From Oceanospirillaceae bacterium UBA7410 (GTDB taxonomy: Bacteria > Pseudomonadota > Gammaproteobacteria > Pseudomonadales > Balneatricaceae), in assembly GCA_002470565.1 (NCBI GenBank), contig DKMQ01000058.1:11423-42848 (forward strand): a stretch of DNA of 31,426 nt, written 5' to 3'. This document shows, piece after piece, positions 24,841-31,426 of the stretch. Both the position numbers and the translations under genes were made by a program. The notes under the pieces were generated by a model that was not told the DNA's origin, did no database searches, and was given only the letters and a program-made list of their open reading frames with translations. Numbering within the stretch: the stretch's first letter is position 1; the number at the start of each line of letters is the position of its first letter.

Positions 24841-25212
24841 TTATGCTACCTCTTCATCGAGGCCATCAAATTCGCCCACCTCGACATCCAAAGGCATGTG
24901 CATACCTTTATCAATACCTTTACGAGTTTGAGTTTTAGATTTAGCTTTTTGTAGTTGTGTTTCGATTTTTGAGCTTAGTGAGTCTATGGCACTAAACATA
25001 TTGTCACCACGAGCTTTGGCAAAAATCTCGTGCCCCGTGTCTAGGTGCAAAGTGGCTTCAGCAAGGTCTTGGTTACCTTCTTTGTCCATTGTGACTTGAA
25101 TATTGGTAATGTGATCGAAGTGGCTTTCATTTTTCTGCAGCTTGGCCATAATACGTTCTTTTATTGCATTGGTAGCTTTGGTGTCGTGACGAGCAGTAAT
25201 GTTCATTTGCAT
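24841..25212 (-). CDS. hpf: Ribosome hibernation-promoting factor (HPF/RaiA family)
   Basis: The 123-residue protein begins MQMNITARHDTKATNAIKER and contains DLAEATLHLDTGHEIFAKARGDNMFSAIDSLSSKIETQLQKAKSK, matching the HPF/YfiA beta-alpha fold. It binds the 30S decoding region and silences ribosomes in stationary phase. It exceeds E. coli HPF (95) by a tail of about 25-28 residues ending in an acidic EVGEFDGLDEEVA, yet is too short to be long HPF with its dimerisation domain. AAGGA precedes the ATG by seven bases. It is not beside rpoN, where hpf often lies in proteobacteria. Confidence 0.88.
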   Translation of the reverse strand: MQMNITARHDTKATNAIKERIMAKLQKNESHFDHITNIQVTMDKEGNQDLAEATLHLDTGHEIFAKARGDNMFSAIDSLSSKIETQLQKAKSKTQTRKGIDKGMHMPLDVEVGEFDGLDEEVA

Positions 25213-25324
25213 AATCGATTCCTTATTATCGTAAGTTGGATTTAAAAATAAATAGCGGGCCCTCTGGATAAGTTAATTAAACGGGTTAAGTTAAAAGTGA
25301 TATTTTGGTAATTATCAACTTTAC

Positions 25325-25354
25325 TTGAGCTTCATAAAAGGCAATGCTTATATT
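25325..25354 (+). promoter_or_regulatory. Candidate promoter upstream of the UbiF-like gene
   Basis: TTGAGC (25325-25330, 4/6) and TATATT (25349-25354, 5/6) are spaced by 18 bases. The site lies in the 251-base divergent gap between hpf and the hydroxylase, pointing towards the latter. Confidence 0.35.
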
Positions 25355-25463
25355 TGAGCCGTGCTTTTAATAGACCACAAGTTGGTGCGGAATGAAAGTG
25401 CTTTTATAGTGTAATAGTAAATTAAATAAACTGATGTAATGATAGACCTAAAGGCGAAAAAAC

Positions 25464-26648
25464 GTGAAGTGTGATTACGACATTGTGATTTGTGGTGGTG
25501 GAATGATTGGAGCTGCATTAGCCACACTGCTAGCGCCCCAAGGGTTTTCTATTGCATTGCTAGAGGCCGCCACTCCTACTGAATACGATCTAAGCCAAAA
25601 ATTTGATTTAAGGATTTGCGCTCTAAGCCCAAAAAGTGCAGAAGTAATGCAAAGCTCAAAGGCTTGGGAAAAATTACAAAGTATGCGTCTGTGTCCCTAC
25701 AAACGAATGCGGGTTTGGGAAGTTGCTGGATTTGGTGATTTAACTTTTAATGCAAATCAAGTGGGCGCATCTGAATTGGGTCATATTGTGGAAAATAGAT
25801 TAGTTCAGCTAAGCCTTTGGCAGGCATTGCGTGATTATAAAAATGTTGAAGTCATTTGCCCTGCATCCCCAAGCAGGTTTACCCGTGATGTTAAAGGTAC
25901 GATTATAGAGCTTGATACTGGACAGCACTTGTCAGCTAGATTGGTAGTGGGCGCAGATGGTGCCCAATCTAAGGTTAGAGACGGTTTCGGTATTGGGGTG
26001 AATAGGGGGCAATATCAACAAGCTTGTCTAGTAGCCTCGGTTACTACTGAGCTTGGACAACAAGACATTACTTGGCAACGCTTCGTAAATACAGGCCCAC
26101 AAGCTTTTTTGCCTATGCTTGGACAACAAGGTTCTGTGGTTTGGTACCATCAGGCAGATAAAGCGCGAGCGTTATCAAAGCTATCAAATGAAGCTTTGGC
26201 AGATGAAATCATGGGTCATTTCCCAAAAGAGTTAGGTCAAATAATGGTTACAGGAAAAGCTTCATTTGGCTTACAAAAACAACATGCTCACAGTTACTGT
26301 GAATCTGGCGTAGTGTTAGTGGGTGATGCTGCGCATGTTATTAATCCATTGGCTGGTCAAGGCGTTAATTTGGGATTTCAAGATGTTGCATGCTTGGCAA
26401 ATGTTGTAATAAAAGCTGATAAAGCAGGTGAAGACTGGTCAAGTCATGGGGTTCTACTCAGATATCAAAAGCAACGCAAGCTAGCTAATAGTATTATGCT
26501 GCATAGCATGGATGCGTTTCATCATGGCTTTAGCCAGACAGGTTCAAAAACTAAATGGGTACGTAATTTAGTGCTGGCCTCTGCAAAAGTTCCTTTGGTG
26601 AAAAAGCAGGTCATTAAATATGCTATGGGGCTATCGTCCGCTATTTGA
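25464..26648 (+). CDS. ubiF: UbiF-like FAD-dependent ubiquinone-biosynthesis hydroxylase
   Basis: The 394-residue flavoprotein monooxygenase has ICGGGMIGAALA (residues 9-20), the DG motif VVGADGAQSKVR (161-172) and GDAAHVINPLAGQGVNLGFQD (287-307). Along its length it tracks E. coli UbiF, for example CPYKRMRVWE, HIVENRLVQLSLWQAL, TWQRF..GPQAFLPML and VVWYHQADKAR. It would hydroxylate the benzoquinol ring in a late step of ubiquinone synthesis. The start is GTG, ten bases after AAGG, with no ATG nearby that keeps the nucleotide-binding motif. UbiH and UbiI are close relatives, so UbiF is likely but not certain. Confidence 0.82.
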   Translation: MKCDYDIVICGGGMIGAALATLLAPQGFSIALLEAATPTEYDLSQKFDLRICALSPKSAEVMQSSKAWEKLQSMRLCPYKRMRVWEVAGFGDLTFNANQVGASELGHIVENRLVQLSLWQALRDYKNVEVICPASPSRFTRDVKGTIIELDTGQHLSARLVVGADGAQSKVRDGFGIGVNRGQYQQACLVASVTTELGQQDITWQRFVNTGPQAFLPMLGQQGSVVWYHQADKARALSKLSNEALADEIMGHFPKELGQIMVTGKASFGLQKQHAHSYCESGVVLVGDAAHVINPLAGQGVNLGFQDVACLANVVIKADKAGEDWSSHGVLLRYQKQRKLANSIMLHSMDAFHHGFSQTGSKTKWVRNLVLASAKVPLVKKQVIKYAMGLSSAI

Positions 26649-26652
26649 TGTT

Positions 26653-26666
26653 TGTTCTAAAGAACA
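26653..26666. promoter_or_regulatory. 14-bp dyad after the UbiF-like gene
   Basis: TGTTCTAAAGAACA has six-base arms around AA, four bases after the ubiF stop, and is followed by a short CTTTTC. It may be a weak terminator or an operator for the downstream peptidase gene. The stem is too short to be convincing. Confidence 0.2.
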
Positions 26667-26804
26667 CTTTTCTAGCAACACGTTTCAAATTATACTCGTC
26701 TCATTAAACATACATTGTTGCCTGTATGGCAGCTTCTTGAACTTAATGCTTCTACTATCAAATTCCATTGATTGTGGTTCTTAAATCTATTTATTGGTAA
26801 AGCT

Positions 26805-29738
26805 ATGTCCGAAGCACCACAGTCTCATACTGCATTTCGTTTTTTGCGTCAGCAAACAATAGAATCTTTAAATATCAACATTCAAGAGTATGAGCACATT
26901 GTTACTGGTGCCTCTCATATTCATTTGGCAAGTGACCAAAGTGAAAACGTATTTTTGGTTGCATTAAAAACCATGCCTCAAGATTCATCGGGCGTAGCTC
27001 ATGTGCTAGAACATACTGCGTTGTGTGGCAGTGAAAAGTTCCCTGTGAGAGATCCTTTTTTCATGATGATAAAGCGGTCTTTAAACACCTTTATGAATGC
27101 CTTCACCAGTAGTGACTGGACAGCGTATCCGTTTGCTAGCCAAAATAAAAAAGATTTCAATAACTTACTTGAAGTTTATTTGGACGCTGTATTTTTCGCT
27201 CGTTTAGATGCCTTAGACTTTGCCCAAGAAGGTCATCGCGTAGAGCTTATTGATGAAGATGGCAAACCAAGTTTAGTTTATAAAGGCGTAGTGTTTAATG
27301 AAATGAAAGGAGCGATGAGCTCACCTGTAAGTCAGCTATGGCAGACTTTAACTAAGTATTTGTTTCCAAGCACAACGTATCATTTTAACAGTGGTGGCGA
27401 ACCGTCTGATATTCCAGATTTAACCCATGAACAGCTGTTAGCTTTTTATAAACGCCATTATCATCCCTCCAATGCAATTTTTATGACCAGTGGTGATATA
27501 AGTGCAGCCACGCATCAAGGAGCTTTTGAGAAGCATGCATTACACCGTTTTTCAGCACAAAAAATCAACCTATCTGTGGCTGACGAAAAACGTTATTACA
27601 GCCCACTAAAAGTACAAGAAAGTTACCCTGCAGCGGCTAATGATGAGCAAGCTAAAAGCCATTTAGTCATGGGGTGGTTGTTGGGCCATAGTACTGATCT
27701 AAAGCAACAAATGAGAGCTAATTTATTATCACGAGTGTTACTTGATAATAGTGCTTCACCACTGCGCAAAGAGCTAGAAACTTGTGGTTTAGGTACTGGT
27801 CCTTCTCAGCTTTGTGGCTTAGAAGACTCAAATAAAGAAATGACATTTGTTTGCGGTATAGAAGGGGCTGAAACCTCAGATGCTGATGGGTTTGAAACTT
27901 TGGTATTAAGCTGTCTGAAAAAAGTAGCAAAAGAAGGTGTACCACAAAGTGAAATTGAAGCCGCTCTGCACCAACTTGAGCTTGGACAGCGTGAAATTGG
28001 TGGTGATGGCTACCCCTTTGGTATGCAACTTATATTAAGCGCTTTACCGGCGGCTATTCATGGTGGTGATGCGTTAGCTGCACTTAACCTTGACCCTGTT
28101 CTGTTAGAGCTTGCTGCTGATATTAAAGATCGTGATTTTATACCCAACTTAATACAAACCTTACTCATTAATAATTCTCATCAAGTGCGCTTGACACTGG
28201 TGCCTGATGAAAATATGTCAAGTCGCAAAGATGCCGCAGAAAAACAACGTCTAAGTGACATGTTAGTTGCTATGAATGAACAACAGCGCCAGGTAGTTAT
28301 CGATGAAACGGCCGCACTGTTAAAGCGCCAATCTCAAGAAGATGACGCTGACATTTTGCCAGAAGTCACGCGCAATGATATTCCTGCTACTCAGCTCATT
28401 GCGACTGCTACATTGTCTGATAAAGATTTAGGGTGGGCATTTTATGGAGCAGGCACTAATGGTTTGGTTTATCACCAGTTAGTCGTTGATTGGCCTCAAG
28501 TAGATGCGCAAACTTTACCTTACCTTAATTTATTGGCTCAGTTAATGACTGAACTTGGGATTGGTAAACAAGACTATTTATCAGTACAGGCAACACAAGC
28601 CGCTGTGTGTGGCAGCCTTTCTGCCTACTTATCTTATCGTGGGCAAGCCAGTAATGCTGACCAACTCAATGCTTATTTTATGCTTAGCACTAAGGGGCTA
28701 GTCAGTCAGCAAGTGGCTATCGTTGATTTGCTCAAACAAACGCTGTTATCTGTGCGTTTTGACGAGCCACAGCGTATTAAAGAGTTAGTAGGGCAGTTGC
28801 GCTCACGTCGTCAACAAAGTGTAGGTCAATCTGGCCACAGCTTTGCACTAGGTGCGGCAAGCCGCAATATGAGCGCTGGTGCAAACCTGCAGTTTAATGT
28901 GAGTGGTTTAGATGGTTTGGTTTGGTTGCAAAAACTTGATGACGGTCTCAAAGACGACGAACAATTGACAGACTTATGTAATACGCTATCCACACTGCAC
29001 ACACAGTTGTGCAAACAACCTTTGCAATTGGCAAGCGTAGGTGAGCAACAACAGCAAGCTAATATACAAAATACATTTACTACCGCGTTTGCACCTCAAG
29101 TGGGGCAGTTAAAAGGTGGTTTGAATTGGACTTATAACAAGTTCGATAGTCAGTCAAAAAAGCAGCCCGCACCGCAATTGTGGACAACTAACACTCAGGT
29201 CAACTATTGCGCCAGATCTTTTCCAACGGTCTCAAGCGCTCATCCTGATGCAGCATCATTGGTTGTTCTTGGTGAAGTGTTACGCAATGGGTTTTTACAT
29301 CGCGCGGTGCGCGAACAAGGTGGAGCCTACGGTGGAGGCGCAGGACAGGATAATAATAACGCCTGCTTCAGATTCTATTCCTATCGTGACCCTCGCAGTG
29401 AAGAAACATTTACAGACTTTGGTGCATCTGTAGACTGGGTGCTTTCAGATCAACTGGTAAAGCAGCACCTAGAAGAGGCTGTGCTAGGGGTTATTGGCAG
29501 TTTGGATAAACCAGGTTCTCCAGCGGGTGAAGCCTTACAAGCTTACCAAAATGAGTTGCATGGGCGCACTGCTGATATACGTCAGGCCTTTAGGTTGGCT
29601 ATACTGGATGTGAGTCTTTCATCATTACAAACAGTGGCTGCACGTTATTTGCAGGGTCAGCCTTCAGATGCTGTTGTCGCACCTGCAGAGTTAGCCGAAA
29701 ATGAGTACTTTAAAGAGTTTGAAGTTTATAGCGTCTAG
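26805..29738 (+). CDS. M16C (PreP-like) zinc metallopeptidase
   Basis: From the ATG at 26805 the protein has 977 residues, the length of the presequence-protease branch of the insulinase family. An in-frame TTG at 26772 would add 11 residues. The inverted zinc motif HVLEH places His66, catalytic Glu69 and His70; Glu166 in FNEMKGA is the third ligand. Surrounding GSEKFPVRDPFFMM and SLNTFMNAFTSSDWTAYPF are typical of PreP. The enzyme should degrade peptides inside a closed two-lobed chamber. There is no signal peptide, so it is probably cytoplasmic. It follows ubiF by 156 bases, with a hairpin after its stop. Confidence 0.93.
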   Translation: MSEAPQSHTAFRFLRQQTIESLNINIQEYEHIVTGASHIHLASDQSENVFLVALKTMPQDSSGVAHVLEHTALCGSEKFPVRDPFFMMIKRSLNTFMNAFTSSDWTAYPFASQNKKDFNNLLEVYLDAVFFARLDALDFAQEGHRVELIDEDGKPSLVYKGVVFNEMKGAMSSPVSQLWQTLTKYLFPSTTYHFNSGGEPSDIPDLTHEQLLAFYKRHYHPSNAIFMTSGDISAATHQGAFEKHALHRFSAQKINLSVADEKRYYSPLKVQESYPAAANDEQAKSHLVMGWLLGHSTDLKQQMRANLLSRVLLDNSASPLRKELETCGLGTGPSQLCGLEDSNKEMTFVCGIEGAETSDADGFETLVLSCLKKVAKEGVPQSEIEAALHQLELGQREIGGDGYPFGMQLILSALPAAIHGGDALAALNLDPVLLELAADIKDRDFIPNLIQTLLINNSHQVRLTLVPDENMSSRKDAAEKQRLSDMLVAMNEQQRQVVIDETAALLKRQSQEDDADILPEVTRNDIPATQLIATATLSDKDLGWAFYGAGTNGLVYHQLVVDWPQVDAQTLPYLNLLAQLMTELGIGKQDYLSVQATQAAVCGSLSAYLSYRGQASNADQLNAYFMLSTKGLVSQQVAIVDLLKQTLLSVRFDEPQRIKELVGQLRSRRQQSVGQSGHSFALGAASRNMSAGANLQFNVSGLDGLVWLQKLDDGLKDDEQLTDLCNTLSTLHTQLCKQPLQLASVGEQQQQANIQNTFTTAFAPQVGQLKGGLNWTYNKFDSQSKKQPAPQLWTTNTQVNYCARSFPTVSSAHPDAASLVVLGEVLRNGFLHRAVREQGGAYGGGAGQDNNNACFRFYSYRDPRSEETFTDFGASVDWVLSDQLVKQHLEEAVLGVIGSLDKPGSPAGEALQAYQNELHGRTADIRQAFRLAILDVSLSSLQTVAARYLQGQPSDAVVAPAELAENEYFKEFEVYSV

Positions 29739-29755
29739 CAGAACTAATAATTAAC

Positions 29756-29793
29756 TCAACCAAAAACTAACCAAATAGTCAGTTTTTGGTTGA
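29756..29793 (+). terminator. Hairpin after the M16C gene
   Basis: TCAACCAAAAACT (29756-29768) pairs perfectly with AGTTTTTGGTTGA (29781-29793) across a 12-base loop, 18 bases after the stop. The T-run is inside the 3' arm rather than after it, so termination strength is uncertain. The 3' end overlaps the next promoter's -35 box. Confidence 0.5.
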
Positions 29794-29817
29794 CCCAGTC
29801 TATAATATTGTTAAAAT
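29790..29817 (+). promoter_or_regulatory. Sigma-70 promoter of the ABC transporter operon
   Basis: TTGACC (29790-29795, 5/6) and TAAAAT (29812-29817, 5/6) are separated by 16 bases, placing the transcript start about 28 bases before the ATG at 29852. A perfect TATAAT at 29801-29806 lacks a good -35 box and may be a second, weaker promoter. Confidence 0.5.
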
Positions 29818-29851
29818 CCAAATGTGAACTAATTTTTAACGATGGAATTTC

Positions 29852-31420
29852 ATGCTAGATAAAAATAATAAGAAGGAACAACCTGCGTTATTGCAGGTTA
29901 AGAACATTAGTAAAAAATTTGGTGATTTTTATGCCAACGATAACCTAAATTTGTCCATAGAAATGGGTAAAGTCCATGCGCTTTTAGGTGAAAACGGCGC
30001 AGGTAAATCTACCCTCGTTAAAATGATGTACGGTGCCTTACAACCGACCTCTGGCAGTATATTTTGGCAAGGAAAAGAGGTTTCAATTGCAAGCCCAGCT
30101 CATGCTAGAGAGCTAGGTATAGGCATGGTGTTTCAGCACTTTTCCTTGTTTGAAGCCCTTAGCGTTTCTGAAAATATCAGCCTTGCTCTTCCTCCTGTTC
30201 TGCGCAAAGGTGATTTAAGCCAGCGTATTGCTGACTTGTCACATGATTATGGCTTGCCTCTAAACCCTGCCGCACTGGTTGCTGATTTATCTGTTGGCGA
30301 AAGACAGCGCATTGAAATTGTACGATGCTTATTACAAGAGCCCAAGCTACTTATAATGGACGAGCCTACTGCGGTTCTCACCCCACAAGAAGCTCAAGCG
30401 TTATTTGCAACCTTACGCCGCTTGGTAAAAGAGGGCTGCGCTGTGCTCTACATTTCTCATCGTTTAGAAGAAGTAAAACGCATCTGCCAAGATGCTACTA
30501 TTTTGCGTCATGGCAAGTTAATTGCCGAAGTTGATCCTCAGATCGAAACTGCCGCAACTTTAGCCAAGCTTATGGTGGGTACAAGTGTGCACGAAGTGAG
30601 TCGCATGGCCAGCAGTGGGGCAGGTGATGTTCTCTTATCGATCACGAAAATGCACCAAGCTTCATCACTACCTTTTGGGATAGATTTGGTGGATATTAAC
30701 CTGCAAGTAAAAAGTGGTGAAATTCTTGCTATCGCTGGTGTTGCAGGCAATGGCCAAGGCGAATTATTCAGCGTAATCTCAGGTGAGCAGTCCAATGCAG
30801 ATAAAGGTTCCATTACCTTAGTAGGACAGACATGTGATGGTTTAGGCATTAATCAACGCCGGTGTCTTGGTGCTGCTTTCGTACCTGAGGAGCGAATAGG
30901 GCATGGCGCTGTAGAGCATTTGAACTTAACAGATAATATCTTACTCTCCAGACATGCTTGTAATGATACGCCATCTTCGTTAAACCGCGGTTGGCTGGGA
31001 ATCGATCGGGAGCAGTTGTCTCAATTAAATAAGGTGATTGGTATTGATTACGATGTGCGCAAATCTCAAGAAGATGTGACTGCCGCTTCGCTTTCGGGCG
31101 GTAATTTACAAAAATTTGTAGTAGGCCGAGAAATGAATCGCAAGCCTAAAATATTGGTTATAAACCAGCCTACATGGGGTGTTGATGCTGGGGCTGCTGC
31201 ACTCATTCGCCAAGCAGTGATCGATTTGTCCCGCCAAGGCAGTGCCATTTTAATTATCAGCCAAGACCTTGATGAAATTTTTGAGTTAGCTGACAATATT
31301 GCGGTAATGTCCAGAGGGCAATTATCTACCACTTATTCTGCTGGAGATTTATCACGCGAAGAAATTGGCTTGATGATGGCAGGATCACATGAACAAGCCA
31401 CTCAAGAAACTGGAGCTTAA
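29852..31420 (+). CDS. ABC transporter ATP-binding protein, BMP/nucleoside importer type
   Basis: This 522-residue tandem ATPase has a complete first domain: Walker A GENGAGKST (residues 46-54), Q-loop in VFQHFSLFEAL, signature LSVGERQR (146-153) and Walker B LLIMDEP (166-172). The second domain is degenerate, with GVAGNGQGELF lacking the Walker A lysine, LSGGNLQKFVVGRE as signature, and INQP where MDEP is expected, so it probably does not hydrolyse ATP. This asymmetry is normal for the RbsA/NupO type, which imports nucleosides or sugars with a Bmp-family binding protein. TGGA precedes the ATG. The substrate cannot be fixed because permeases and binding protein lie outside. Confidence 0.9.
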   Translation: MLDKNNKKEQPALLQVKNISKKFGDFYANDNLNLSIEMGKVHALLGENGAGKSTLVKMMYGALQPTSGSIFWQGKEVSIASPAHARELGIGMVFQHFSLFEALSVSENISLALPPVLRKGDLSQRIADLSHDYGLPLNPAALVADLSVGERQRIEIVRCLLQEPKLLIMDEPTAVLTPQEAQALFATLRRLVKEGCAVLYISHRLEEVKRICQDATILRHGKLIAEVDPQIETAATLAKLMVGTSVHEVSRMASSGAGDVLLSITKMHQASSLPFGIDLVDINLQVKSGEILAIAGVAGNGQGELFSVISGEQSNADKGSITLVGQTCDGLGINQRRCLGAAFVPEERIGHGAVEHLNLTDNILLSRHACNDTPSSLNRGWLGIDREQLSQLNKVIGIDYDVRKSQEDVTAASLSGGNLQKFVVGREMNRKPKILVINQPTWGVDAGAAALIRQAVIDLSRQGSAILIISQDLDEIFELADNIAVMSRGQLSTTYSAGDLSREEIGLMMAGSHEQATQETGA

Positions 31421-31421
31421 G

Positions 31422-31426
31422 ATGCA
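31422..31426 (+). CDS. Probable start of the next gene (ABC permease?)
   Basis: ATG lies one base after the ATPase stop, with TGGAG six bases upstream inside the ATPase gene. Permease genes usually follow this type of ATPase, so this is likely the permease start. Only five bases are visible. Confidence 0.3.

Noticed and set aside
29801..29806. Perfect TATAAT as the main ABC promoter
   Set aside because: TTGACC is only five bases upstream and nothing at 16-18 bases resembles a -35 box; TAAAAT at 29812 fits better.
30325..30534. 69-codon frame inside the ABC ATPase gene
   Set aside because: Out of frame with intact Walker and signature motifs of the ATPase; no independent support.
1..31426. 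CRISPR arrays, tRNA or rRNA genes, insertion sequences, prophage or defence genes
   Set aside because: Looked for regularly spaced repeats, cloverleaf or rRNA signatures, transposases, integrases and nucleases in the gaps and found none; nearly all sequence is taken by recognisable core genes.

Overview
The window is chromosomal DNA from a moderately AT-rich gammaproteobacterium, probably a marine or environmental heterotroph. The best evidence is the run yceD-rpmF-plsX-fabD-fabG-acpP-fabF-pabC-mltG-tmk-holB-tatD, which is the standard gammaproteobacterial fatty-acid and envelope cluster. A UbiF-type quinone hydroxylase, PpnN/YgdH, an ETF-ubiquinone oxidoreductase beginning 'MERE' as I recall for pseudomonad homologues, and a uracil phosphoribosyltransferase close to the E. 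coli protein agree with this. I cannot name the genus. I see no rRNA, tRNA, CRISPR array, insertion sequence or phage gene, and no clear sign of recent transfer.

Layout. (1) 1-3415: end of a branched-chain amino acid catabolic operon: enoyl-CoA hydratase (5' end outside the window), 3-hydroxyisobutyryl-CoA hydrolase, 3-hydroxyisobutyrate dehydrogenase and an SDR dehydrogenase, tightly packed. (2) 3416-4233: AT-rich spacer with a promoter-like site, a doubtful 61-codon ORF and a small three-helix membrane protein. (3) 4234-6651: glutaryl-CoA dehydrogenase and a class III CoA-transferase, a glutarate/lysine catabolic pair behind a promoter whose -35 box lies in a 16-bp palindrome. (4) 6671-9131: ppnN (minus) divergent from an SppA-like peptidase. 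(5) 9226-18913: the fatty-acid/envelope cluster, in which acpP is followed by a strong terminator and fabF has its own leader. (6) 19082-21007: TetR regulator, DUF1285 protein and upp. (7) 21038-22406, minus strand: an APRT-like phosphoribosyltransferase and a BtpA-like TIM-barrel protein, a two-gene unit of unknown role and the least explained part of the window. (8) 22512-24164, minus: ETF-QO, which passes electrons from acyl-CoA dehydrogenases such as the one at 4234 to ubiquinone. (9) 24382-31426: an unrecognised 148-aa protein, a hibernation factor, UbiF, an M16C metallopeptidase and the ATPase of a nucleoside-type ABC importer, whose permease probably starts at the last bases.

How the genes fit together: acyl-CoA catabolism (regions 1 and 3), the ETF-QO electron outlet (8) and ubiquinone synthesis (9) form one respiratory theme. 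Nucleobase and nucleotide handling recurs in ppnN, upp, the APRT-like protein, tmk and perhaps the terminal ABC importer. Most of the window is core genome. The more novel signals are the BtpA-like/APRT-like pair, several unassigned dyad operators, and the unusual start region of yceD.
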